From UBA11136 sp964482135 (GTDB lineage Bacteria; Pseudomonadota; Alphaproteobacteria; UBA11136): a stretch of DNA of 33,336 nucleotides. Positions within the stretch are counted from its first letter, which is position 1. Every line of letters starts with the position of its first letter. The notes below the pieces were generated by a model, which saw only the letters and a list, made by a program, of their open reading frames with translations, searched no databases and had not been told where the DNA came from. This document shows, piece after piece, positions 24,628-32,001 of this stretch. Both the position numbers and the translations under genes were made by a program. The DNA lies in contig CAYZWF010000026.1 in assembly GCA_964482135.1 (NCBI GenBank), positions 1 through 33,336 on the forward strand, read 5' to 3'.

Positions 24628-25359
24628 ATGTCAGGAACGGCCACGGCGGCAACCCAATATGTCTGCCTGACCTGCGGCTATAACATGATCGGTGGCTGTC
24701 CCGATACCTGCCCCTTCTGCGGCGCCGGACGGGACCGGATCATCACCCAGGAGGAATGCGCAAAACGGTTCCGCGTCCACGCCACCCTCGTAACAAAAGG
24801 AGTGACCCGCTTGATGTCACAGCCGGCGCTGGGCTACGAACACGCCGCCTACCGGGTGGAAACACCGACTCGCAATTTCTGGATCGACTGCCCCTGCCTC
24901 TTCGACGAAACTCTGGACCCGGTGGACGTGATCACCTTCACCCACAAGGATTTCATGGGCGCCTCCAACCTCTACCGCGACCGCTTCCGCGCGCAGGTAT
25001 GGATCAACGAACAGGACGCCGATCACCCCCTGGCCCGGTCCTTTCCCGTGGACCGCGCCTTCAGTGGTGATTTTTCCGGGGACGGGTTGGAGGCCCATCA
25101 TGTGGGCGGCCATTCGCCGGGCTTCACCGTCTATATGGCTGGCTCCGTTCTCTTCGTCTGCGACCTTCTCTACTTTCGCGGGGAGCGTCTCATCTTCAAC
25201 CCCTACGGCCCCAAACGCCCCACACGGGACGCCGGAAAGGCGCTGGCGAAACTTCTCGAGACACAAGACCGCGCCTTTTCCCATGTCTGCGACGTTCACG
25301 AAGCAACGCCCTTTGGGCAATGGCACGACGCCTTCGCGCGTCTGCTGGAAAGTTTTTAA
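24628..25359 (+). CDS. Rubredoxin-like plus metallo-beta-lactamase-fold protein
   Basis: A 243-residue protein whose N-terminus has YVCLTCGYNMIGGCP and CPFCGAGRD, a rubredoxin-like iron or zinc site (about 12-35). The rest is an MBL fold. The late metal motif HHVGGHSPGF (near 155) and an aspartate in FVCDLLYF are kept. The usual THxHxDH motif is replaced by THKDFMGAS, so only part of the metal site remains. It may bind one metal or none. Rubredoxin-MBL fusions are often redox proteins, but no role can be assigned. GGGGA 7 bases upstream supports the start. Confidence 0.75.
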   Translation: MSGTATAATQYVCLTCGYNMIGGCPDTCPFCGAGRDRIITQEECAKRFRVHATLVTKGVTRLMSQPALGYEHAAYRVETPTRNFWIDCPCLFDETLDPVDVITFTHKDFMGASNLYRDRFRAQVWINEQDADHPLARSFPVDRAFSGDFSGDGLEAHHVGGHSPGFTVYMAGSVLFVCDLLYFRGERLIFNPYGPKRPTRDAGKALAKLLETQDRAFSHVCDVHEATPFGQWHDAFARLLESF

Positions 25360-25437
25360 TCCCCTCCGCCTCCGCGCCCGCCCCCGGTTCCGTTCGCGAA
25401 TGCCCGGAAAAATAGCGGCAAATTTTAGGCAATGCTC

Positions 25438-25453
25438 ACCATTCCTTAATGGT
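25438..25453. promoter_or_regulatory. Inverted repeat in the AT-rich region upstream of the kinase
   Basis: ACCATT-CCTT-AATGGT is a perfect 6-bp dyad in an AT-rich 210-bp spacer (25360-25569) before the signalling genes. TTTATAAAT follows at about 25459 and could be a -10 region. It could be an operator; no regulator can be named. Confidence 0.3.
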
Positions 25454-25611
25454 TCACAATTTATAAATGTCCCCATAGCTCAATAAGAAGCATTCCATAT
25501 GCATGTTTCTGGGCCGCGTAAAACCGCAAAATCTATAAAATCCACAAAGTCCCGGGGGGAATTTTCCAGTTGCTTGAACAAAACCAGCCCCAGACCACGG
25601 GTTCCGCCACA

Positions 25612-25776
25612 AAGAAAGGCGCCAAGAAAAGCGCCAAGAAAAGCGCCNNNNNNNNNNNNNNNNNNNNNNNNNNNNNNNNNNNNNNNNNNNNNNNNNNNNN
25701 NNNNNNNNNNNNNNNNNNNNNNNNNNNNNNNNNNNNNNNNNNNNNNNGCGCCAAGAAAAGCGCCAAGAAAAGCGCC
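25612..25776 (+). repeat. 12-bp tandem repeat array encoding AKKS units
   Basis: Both sides of the gap carry GCCAAGAAAAGC units (Ala-Lys-Lys-Ser), in the same reading frame. Copy number is unknown. A perfect array would need a missing length of 7 plus a multiple of 12 bases, which 100 is not, so the N length is nominal. Confidence 0.85.
25648..25747. other. Assembly gap (100 N)
   Basis: Exactly 100 Ns, the usual placeholder for a gap of unknown size, placed inside the AKKS repeat array. Confidence 0.97.
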
Positions 25777-26873
25777 GGCGGAGACCATGATCTGCTTGAT
25801 CTCTATTCCCATGTCTTCGAGAGGAATATCGAGGCCATGCTGATCACCGGCGCCGACGGCGTCATCATCCACACCAACGCGGCGGCGTCGAAAATTTCCG
25901 GGTTCCCTCACCAAGAGTTGGTGGAACAGCACATCAGCCTGTTCGACACCCCGCGAAACGACGCCCTTCTCTGCGATATGGAAAAGCGCCTGATCTCCAC
26001 CGGCACCTGGAAGGGAGAGCTCTGGTACCGGCGCAAGAGCGGCGAGGATTTCCCCGCCTGGCAACAGATCAGCAGCGTCACCGACGAGTCCGGGCAGCTT
26101 ACCCACTACATCGTGGAATTTTCCGATATTACCGAATACCGCGAGTCCCAGGACGAACTGGCGCGCCGCACCCAGGAACTGGCCCGCTCCAACGAAGAAC
26201 TGGAACAGTTCGCCTATGTGGCCTCCCACGACCTTCAGGAACCCCTGCGCATGGTGGCCAGCTATACCCAACTTCTGGCCCGGCGCTACGAAGGCAAGCT
26301 GGGAGAGGACGCCGATGAATTCATCCACTTTGCCGTGGACGGGGCGACCCGTATGCAGACCCTGATCAACGACCTTCTGTCCTATTCCCGCGTCGGCACC
26401 CACACCAAGCCCTTTGCCGTGACCGAAATGGCGGACATCGTGTCGCGCGTAAAATCCAGCATCAGCATCATGCTCGACGAATGCGGCGCGGAAGTGATCT
26501 ACAGTTCCCTGCCGGCGCTGCCGGTGGACGCCTCGCAAGTGGCCCAGCTGTTCCAGAATCTGATCGCCAATGCCATCAAGTTCCGTGGCGAGACCCCCCC
26601 CAAGGTCTGGATTTCCGCCACGCCGGGGCCCAGGGAGTGGACCTTCGAGGTGCGCGATAACGGGATCGGCATCACCTAGGAATTCGCCGAGCGCATCTTC
26701 ATCATCTTCCAGCGCCTGCATACCAAGGAAGAATATCCGGGCACCGGAATCGGGCTCGCGGTATGCAAGAAAATCGTCGAACGTCACGGCGGACGCATCT
26801 GGGTGGAGCCCGCGGCCCCGCCCGGCGCGACTCTCCGCTTTACCCTTCCCAACACACAGGGAGAGAGCCCGTC

Positions 26874-27335
26874 ATGACCATTGAAACCCAGGCAAGAACC
26901 GCCGAAATTCTCCTCGTGGAGGACAATCCCGGCGACGTGCGCCTGACCCAGGAGGCGTTGCGGGAAAGTAAGGTTCTCAACAACCTGCATGTGGTCGGGG
27001 ATGGACTACAGGCCATGGCCTTCCTGCGGCGCGAAGGCGATCACGCCGAGGCCCCGTGTCCCGATGTGATTTTTCTCGATCTCAATCTGCCAAAAATGGA
27101 CGGCCGCGAGGTTCTGGCGGAAATCAAATCGGACCCGGACCTCAAACGCATCCCGGTGGTGGTCATTACCTCGTCGGAAGCGGAAAAGGACATCGTCCAG
27201 ACCTATGACCTTCATGTGAACTGTTACGTGACCAAGCCCGTGGACTTCGACCAGTTCATCAACGTGGTCCACTCCATCAATAATTTCTGGCTTTCCATCG
27301 TCAAGCTGCCCGCCGCCGCCCCGGATGAAGCGTAA
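26874..27335 (+). CDS. Rcp1-like single-domain response regulator
   Basis: A 153-residue receiver domain without an output domain. Seen: the acidic pair in ILLVEDNPGDVRLTQEAL, the phosphorylation site Asp69 in VIFLDLNLPKMDG, the conserved switch Ser/Thr in VVVITSSEAEKD, and the lysine in CYVTKPVDFDQFI. The extended linker after the first strand and the NPGD motif are typical of Rcp1-type regulators, which take phosphate from phytochrome-like or PAS kinases. The ATG overlaps the kinase stop (ATGA), so the pair was translated together. The stop lies within a 13-bp direct duplication (27327-27352). Confidence 0.9.
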   Translation: MTIETQARTAEILLVEDNPGDVRLTQEALRESKVLNNLHVVGDGLQAMAFLRREGDHAEAPCPDVIFLDLNLPKMDGREVLAEIKSDPDLKRIPVVVITSSEAEKDIVQTYDLHVNCYVTKPVDFDQFINVVHSINNFWLSIVKLPAAAPDEA

Positions 27336-27385
27336 GAACGAAGCGTAAGAACAAAAAATATTCAGCAACGCCGAGGATAATAAAA

Positions 27386-29497
27386 ATGACCATGCCTCTT
27401 AGCATTCTCCTGGTGGAGGACAATCCCGGCGACGCCCGGCTGATCCAGCTCGGATTCGTGGAATCCGGGCTCGACGTTGCCCTCGATCATGTGGACCGCA
27501 TCGACAAGGCGGTCTCTCTTTTCGCCGAAAAAGCCTTCGATGTGGTCATCCTCGATCTTTCCCTTCCCGACGGAAAGGGGTTCGGCACTTTCTCGAAAAT
27601 CCACACCCATGCGCCGGGAACTCCGATCGTGGTGCTGACCGGCCTCGACGACGAATCTCTGGCCGAGGACCTGGCCGGCGCCGGAGCCCAGGACTATCTG
27701 GTGAAAGACAATGTGAGCCCGCGCATTCTGCGCCGCGTCATCCGTTACGCCATCGAGCGCAAGCGCGCCGAGAAAGAACTCCGGCTCGCGGCCAAGATTT
27801 TCGAGGGCACCCTGGAAAGCATTATCGTCACCGACGAAAACCTGCGGGTTCAAAGAATTAACACCGCATTTTCGCAAATCACCGGCTACACCCAAAAGGA
27901 AGTGCTGGGCTGGGATCTGACGCGGTTCCATGCCGATTCCCAGGATTCAGCCTTTTTCAAGGCCGTCCAGGACATCCTTGCCGAATCCGGGCAATGGCAG
28001 GGAGAGATCATCAACCGGCGCAAGAACGGCGAAGCCTTTCCCGCCTGGATGAACATCAGCGTCATCCCCAACGAGGCCGGCCATGCCGCCAATTACGTGG
28101 CCGTATTCACGGAAATCACCGAACTGAAACTCTCCCAGGAGCGGGTCCGGCACCTCTCCCGTCATGACGCCCTCACCGGCCTGCCCAACCGGATGCCGTT
28201 CGGCGACCGCCTCGAACACAGCCTGGCCCAGGCCCACCGCAACAACACCTCTCTTGCCGCGGTCTTCATGGACCTTGACCGTTTCAAAATCATCAACGAC
28301 ACGCTGGGCCACAGCGAAGGGGACGAATTGCTGAACCAGGTGGCGCAACGGCTCAAGTCCTGCTCGCGTGGCAGCGACACTCTGGCCCGTCTGGGCGGGG
28401 ACGAATTCGCCCTCATCCTCGAGGACTTCGCCGACGAGGACGCGGTCGCCAAGGTAGCGGAGAAAATCCTTCACGAGCTTTCTCAGCCCCTCACCGTGGG
28501 AGAACACGAGGTTTTCATCACCGCCAGTCTCGGCATCGCCTTCCATCATGCATCCGGCGGCGATGAAGAAGGCGGCGATGAAGAGGAGGAAGACCCCGCG
28601 GCCATCGCCGAGGAAAGCAGCACCCTGCTAAAGAACGCCGACGTGGCCATGTACCGGGCCAAGGAAAACGGCCGCGGCAATTACCAGTTCTATTCTTCCG
28701 ACATGGACGAAGAGGCCCTGGAGCGGCTCAAGCTGGAGACCAGCCTGCGCCACGCCCTGGACCGTGAGGAATTCGTCCTCCACTACCAGCCGCAGATCGA
28801 TTCCGCCACCAATGCCATCCAGGGCGTGGAGGCCCTGTTGCGCTGGCAGCACCCCGAAATGGGTCTCGTTCCCCCGGCGCGGATTATTCCCATTCTCGAG
28901 GAGACGGGGATGATCGTGGCGGTGGGCGAATGGGTGCTGCGATCCGCCTGCCGGCAGGCGAAGGCCTGGCAGGACGAGGGATTTCCACTCATGCGCATGG
29001 CCGTAAATATCTCTCCGCGCCAGTTCAAGCACCCCGATTTCATCCGGCACGTCACCGATGCCCTCGACGAGACGGAACTCGACCCCTCTTATCTGGAGCT
29101 GGAGCTCACCGAAAGCATGGTCATCGAGAATGTGGACGAGACCGCCCGTATTCTGGAGGAATTTAAGGAGATGGGCGTGCGTATCGCCATCGACGATTTC
29201 GGCGACGGCGCCTCCTCCATCAGCTACCTCAAGAATTTCCCCATTTCCACCCTCAAGATTTCCCATTCTTTCGTCATCGACATCGCCACCGACCGGGATG
29301 ACGCAGCCATTGCCTCCATGCTCATCGACGTGGCGAAGAACATGGACCTCACCAGCATCGCCGAGGGCGTGGAAACCGATGAACAGCTCGACTGTCTGAA
29401 GGAACGCCAATGCAAAGAGGTACAGGGCTATATCTACAGCCGCCCGCTGGCCTCCGCCGATTTTGCCAAATACCTCAGGAAACGCCTGTCCAACTAA
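27386..29497 (+). CDS. REC-PAS-GGDEF-EAL cyclic-di-GMP signalling protein
   Basis: A 703-residue protein. The receiver (about 5-125) has VEDNPGDARL and Asp57 in VILDLSLPDGKG. A PAS domain spans about 140-250. GGDEF follows, with an intact LGGDEF (337-341) and an RxxD inhibitory site (RGSD) just before it, then EAL with EALLRW (from Glu482). Both enzyme domains look competent: MAVNIS, LELTES, IDDFGDG and AEGVET are present. Two oddities: loop 6 reads DFGDGASS instead of DFGTGYSS and is followed by LKISHSF instead of LKIDxSF. An acidic insert (GGDEEGGDEEEED, with a 15-bp duplication at 28556-28585) sits late in GGDEF. GAGGA precedes the start. It could be the output of the kinase/receiver pair. 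Confidence 0.92.
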   Translation: MTMPLSILLVEDNPGDARLIQLGFVESGLDVALDHVDRIDKAVSLFAEKAFDVVILDLSLPDGKGFGTFSKIHTHAPGTPIVVLTGLDDESLAEDLAGAGAQDYLVKDNVSPRILRRVIRYAIERKRAEKELRLAAKIFEGTLESIIVTDENLRVQRINTAFSQITGYTQKEVLGWDLTRFHADSQDSAFFKAVQDILAESGQWQGEIINRRKNGEAFPAWMNISVIPNEAGHAANYVAVFTEITELKLSQERVRHLSRHDALTGLPNRMPFGDRLEHSLAQAHRNNTSLAAVFMDLDRFKIINDTLGHSEGDELLNQVAQRLKSCSRGSDTLARLGGDEFALILEDFADEDAVAKVAEKILHELSQPLTVGEHEVFITASLGIAFHHASGGDEEGGDEEEEDPAAIAEESSTLLKNADVAMYRAKENGRGNYQFYSSDMDEEALERLKLETSLRHALDREEFVLHYQPQIDSATNAIQGVEALLRWQHPEMGLVPPARIIPILEETGMIVAVGEWVLRSACRQAKAWQDEGFPLMRMAVNISPRQFKHPDFIRHVTDALDETELDPSYLELELTESMVIENVDETARILEEFKEMGVRIAIDDFGDGASSISYLKNFPISTLKISHSFVIDIATDRDDAAIASMLIDVAKNMDLTSIAEGVETDEQLDCLKERQCKEVQGYIYSRPLASADFAKYLRKRLSN

Positions 29498-29557
29498 GCG
29501 CGGCGGTCTCTTTTAAATCCCCCGCTCCGGGAATTCCCTACTCATAGCCTCCCGACT

Positions 29558-30517
29558 CTAAAATCCCGCCATCTTCCTGGCCGCCGCCGGGGTCACGCCG
29601 CCCTCGCGCAAAGCCCGCAGACTGGCCGCCTTGTCCCGCGTCGCCAGCCGTTTGCCGTCGGCTCCGGTCACCAGGCGATGATGGTGATAGTCCGGCACGT
29701 CCAACCCCAGCAACGCCTGGAGCAAGCGGTGCAGATGGGTGGCGTCAAACAGATCCTCGCCGCGCGTCACCAGGCTCACCTTCTGGAGATGATCGTCCAC
29801 GGTAACCGACAGGTGATAGCTGGTGGCGATGTCCTTGCGCGCCAGCACCACGTCACCATGAATCTCCGGCCGCGCATTGACAACGCCTTTTCCTTCATCG
29901 CGCCATTCCAGCCCGCCACCCGCCATCTCGCCCGCCATTTCCGTGGCCTTCGCCATATCCAGCCTCAGCGCGTACGACTCGCCACCTTCCCGGCGCGCCT
30001 GCCGTTCTTCCCCACCCAGCCCCCGGCACGTCCCCGGATACAACGGCCCGTCTGGTCCATGGGGGGAACCATGGGGGGCACCATGGGGGGCGCTCGCCGC
30101 GGCTTCGATCTCGGCGCGGATGTGGGCGCGGGTGCAAAAACAGGGATACAACAGCCCCATCCCGTCGAGCCGCGCCAGCGCAGCCGCGTAATCGGCCAGA
30201 CATTGGGACTGGCGGCGCACCGGCTGTTGCCATTGGAAATCCTCCAGCCCCTCACCGAGCCAGGCCAGATCATCCACAATGTCCTGCTCGAACTGGGGCC
30301 TACAGCGCCCCACATCGATGTCCTCCATACGCAGCAGAAACCGTCCGCCGCGCGCGCGCGCGCGGTCCCAGGCCACCAGCGCCGCATGGGCGTGGCCGAG
30401 ATGCAGGTGCCCGCTGGGGCTGGGGGCGAAACGGGTGACGATCATTCTATCCGAGGTTCTATCTGAGGTTCTATCCGGGGGTCTATCCGGGGGTCTATCC
30501 GGGGATGGGGTATTCAT
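29558..30517 (-). CDS. gluQ: Glutamyl-Q tRNA(Asp) synthetase
   Basis: A class I synthetase-like enzyme without an anticodon-binding domain that attaches glutamate to queuosine in tRNA(Asp). Seen: RFAPSPSGHLHLGHAHAAL (HIGH region), MEDIDVGRCRP, a zinc site CFCTR with YPGTCRG, and GKRLATRDKAASL (KMSKS equivalent). At 319 residues it is slightly long owing to two repeat-derived inserts. One is an N-terminal stretch PDRPPDRPPDRTSDRTSDR (five 12-bp units, 30446-30505). The other is APHGAPHGSPHG inside the zinc insert (three 12-bp units, 30057-30092). If ATG 30445 (MIVTRFAPSPSG) is the true start, the first repeat is upstream DNA instead. The gene is divergent from the HNH gene. Confidence 0.92.
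   Translation of the reverse strand: MNTPSPDRPPDRPPDRTSDRTSDRMIVTRFAPSPSGHLHLGHAHAALVAWDRARARGGRFLLRMEDIDVGRCRPQFEQDIVDDLAWLGEGLEDFQWQQPVRRQSQCLADYAAALARLDGMGLLYPCFCTRAHIRAEIEAAASAPHGAPHGSPHGPDGPLYPGTCRGLGGEERQARREGGESYALRLDMAKATEMAGEMAGGGLEWRDEGKGVVNARPEIHGDVVLARKDIATSYHLSVTVDDHLQKVSLVTRGEDLFDATHLHRLLQALLGLDVPDYHHHRLVTGADGKRLATRDKAASLRALREGGVTPAAARKMAGF
30057..30092 (-). repeat. Three 12-bp tandem repeats inside gluQ
   Basis: Three units of CCATGGGGGGNN follow one another and encode APHG, APHG, SPHG on the minus strand within the zinc-binding insert. Confidence 0.8.
30446..30505 (-). repeat. Five 12-bp tandem repeats at the gluQ 5' end
   Basis: Five contiguous units beginning TCTATC; two are identical and the others differ by one to three bases. 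They encode DR(P/T)(P/S) tetrapeptides if translation starts at 30517. Confidence 0.85.
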
Positions 30518-30630
30518 GGCCGCCTCATACCACGTTTTCAACGGCTTAGGCTCTGTTTTCCCTTTATTTTTGCCGCCAAACCCGTGTAGCCTCTGGCCCA
30601 ACACAAGGGACAAAGCTTGGGAGGACGGCC

Positions 30631-31191
30631 ATGAACGTAACGCCGGAAAGCTGTCCGGCTCTTGTCCTCAACGCCGATTTCCGGCCGTTGAGCTATTTCC
30701 CGCTGTCTTTGTGGTCGTGGCAGGACGCGGTGAAATCGGTCTTTCTCGACCGCGTCAACGTGGTTTCCGAATACGAACGCGCGGTCCATTCGCCCAGCTT
30801 CAGCATCCGCCTGCCCAGCGTCATCGCGCTAAAGGACTATATCTCGCTGTCGCGGCGCCCCGCCTTTACCCGCTTCAACGTGTTCCTGCGCGACCGCTTC
30901 TCCTGCCAGTATTGCGGCGACCTGTTCCACAGCGAGGAGCTTTCCTTCGATCATGTGGTGCCGCGTTCGCGCGGCGGCCGCACCACCTGGACCAATGTGG
31001 TGGCGGCCTGCGGCGTCTGTAACCTGAGAAAGGGCAGCCGCCTGCTCAGGGAAAGCGGGCTGCATCTGCTGACCCGGCCGCAACAGCCCACCACCCACAT
31101 GCTCCAGGAAAACGGCCGCGCCTTTCCGCCCAACTATCTCCACGAAAGCTGGCGCGATTTCCTCTACTGGGATTCCGAACTGGAGCCGTGA
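30631..31191 (+). CDS. HNH endonuclease family protein
   Basis: A 186-residue protein of a family common in alphaproteobacteria. The N-terminal part (ALVLNADFRPLSYFPLSLW, about 10-28) is the usual entry. The HNH domain follows, with CQYCG near residue 91, FDHVVPRSRGG (catalytic His), an Asn in TWTNVVAACGVCN, and a second zinc pair CGVCN. It is a predicted metal-dependent nuclease. Its cellular role is unknown, and there is no neighbouring restriction or defence gene. GGGAGG 6 bases upstream supports ATG 30631. Confidence 0.88.
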   Translation: MNVTPESCPALVLNADFRPLSYFPLSLWSWQDAVKSVFLDRVNVVSEYERAVHSPSFSIRLPSVIALKDYISLSRRPAFTRFNVFLRDRFSCQYCGDLFHSEELSFDHVVPRSRGGRTTWTNVVAACGVCNLRKGSRLLRESGLHLLTRPQQPTTHMLQENGRAFPPNYLHESWRDFLYWDSELEP

Positions 31192-31197
31192 TCTTTT

Positions 31198-31214
31198 GGC
31201 GGGTCTTATCCGCC
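31198..31214 (+). terminator. Possible weak terminator between HNH gene and coq7
   Basis: GGCGG-GTCTTAT-CCGCC forms a 5-bp stem just after the HNH stop in the 39-bp convergent spacer, followed by TCGATTT. The T run is poor, so this is tentative. Confidence 0.3.
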
Positions 31215-31230
31215 TCGATTTGGCAGCCCC

Positions 31231-31806
31231 CTACACCCTCTCCGAGAGCCAGATGGCGAGCCGCGTGCCGGCCCTGATGGCCCCTGTAAGCGCCCCATAA
31301 GCCGGAGCCTCGCGCGCGCCGTGGTCATAGGCGGTGTCGCGATGGGCGATCTCGTCGGCGCGATAGGACTCCATGCGCGCGCGCAGATCGGCCTCATCCT
31401 CGCCCAGCTTGTCGATCTGCCCCGCGTAATGATCATCGATCACTTCTTCAACCGCGGCCGTACAGGCCATGGCCGCGCGCGGACCCAGCGCCGCGGTGGC
31501 CGCGCCCAGGGCGAAGCCGCCGAGATGCCAGAGCGGCGTCAGCGCCGTGGGCCGCACCCCCCTCTCGCGGATCAATGTCTCGAAGGCCGCCAGATGATCG
31601 CGTTCCTGGTCGGCCATATGGGCGATGGCGCCGCCCGCCGCGGCCTTGCCCAGCACCGCCATCTGGCCTTCATAGATACGCACCGCACCGTATTCCCCGG
31701 CATGGTCCACGCGAATCATGCGCGCCACCAGCGCCTTGGCGTCGAGGTCGCCGGGGAGGCGGTCGTCTGCTGTCCGGCGGGCGGTTGTTTTAGAAGCGCC
31801 GGTCAT
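31231..31806 (-). CDS. coq7: Demethoxyubiquinone hydroxylase (Coq7)
   Basis: A 191-residue di-iron hydroxylase of ubiquinone synthesis, acting at the inner membrane with oxygen. Seen: MIRVDHAGEYGAVRIYEGQ (first Glu ligand), MADQERDHLAAFE (ExxH), and AVEEVIDDHYAGQI and DLRARMESYRADEIAHRD, giving the remaining Glu/His ligands. Length and motifs are normal. It starts 3 bp after the double-glycine peptide gene and is the last gene of the dedA-dsbB-peptide-coq7 run. DsbB upstream needs ubiquinone, which may explain the shared operon. Confidence 0.93.
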   Translation of the reverse strand: MTGASKTTARRTADDRLPGDLDAKALVARMIRVDHAGEYGAVRIYEGQMAVLGKAAAGGAIAHMADQERDHLAAFETLIRERGVRPTALTPLWHLGGFALGAATAALGPRAAMACTAAVEEVIDDHYAGQIDKLGEDEADLRARMESYRADEIAHRDTAYDHGAREAPAYGALTGAIRAGTRLAIWLSERV

Positions 31807-31809
31807 GGC

Positions 31810-32001
31810 TCAAGTATTGCCCCCATCCGAGCCTGTTCCCCCTCCGGTCATGACTATATCTTTCGTGACATCGGTGATCTGGCCGTTGACCGGTGTGGGC
31901 ATGGCCCCGCCGGAAACCTTATTCAGGTCTTTTTTGCTCAACTCTTTTTTCTTGTCTTTCTTCCCGCCTTTGGCCGCGGTCTCTTCCGGTTTGTTCGTCA
32001 T
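31810..32001 (-). CDS. Small peptide with a bacteriocin-like double-glycine leader
   Basis: A 63-residue peptide. Residues 1-19 are hydrophilic and Lys-rich. ELSKKDLNKVSGG (20-32) matches the double-glycine leader used by peptides that C39-peptidase ABC transporters cut and export. The predicted core (33-63) is 31 residues, without cysteine, rich in Thr, Gly and Asp, starting AMPTPVNG and ending in a GGGTGSDGGNT tail. Its ATG overlaps the dsbB stop (ATGA) and it stops 3 bp before coq7, so its expression is tied to theirs. No exporter or modifying enzyme is in the window. It could be a bacteriocin, a signalling peptide, or a small protein whose leader likeness is accidental. The reading frame is real by its tight packing; its function is unknown. 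Confidence 0.75.
   Translation of the reverse strand: MTNKPEETAAKGGKKDKKKELSKKDLNKVSGGAMPTPVNGQITDVTKDIVMTGGGTGSDGGNT

Larger units (their letters stand above)
25570..26877 (+). pseudogene. PAS-sensor histidine kinase with poly-(AKKS) tail, gap and in-frame amber codon
   Basis: Start TTG 25570 has GGGGGA 9 bases upstream. After a basic tail of AKKS repeats broken by 100 Ns comes a PAS domain (IEAMLITGADGVIIHTNAAA to YIVEFSDITEY), a coiled linker, HisKA with ASHDLQEPLRMV (His about 220 with the nominal gap), and HATPase with QNLIANAIKFRG and VRDNGIGI. At 26677 TAG interrupts the frame. Reading on gives EFAERIFIIFQRLHTKEEYP, GTGIGLAVCKKIVERHGG and ends in TGA at 26877, which overlaps the next gene's ATG. 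The reading frame was therefore whole until recently, or TAG is a sequencing error. If real, the kinase lacks the ATP-lid G2 box and should be dead. Such Cph1/FilI-like soluble kinases pair with Rcp1-type receivers, as here. Confidence 0.75.

Noticed and set aside
25612..25776. CRISPR array
   Set aside because: The units are contiguous 12-mers without spacers and in frame with a coding region.
26677..26679. Pyrrolysine or programmed read-through at the amber codon
   Set aside because: No pyl gene or special context is in the window; a mutation or base error is more likely, though not excluded.
25480..26787. Long minus-strand frame opposite the kinase
   Set aside because: It runs through the N gap, has the complementary GAFLG repeat and no recognisable domain; the plus strand encodes clear PAS and kinase motifs.
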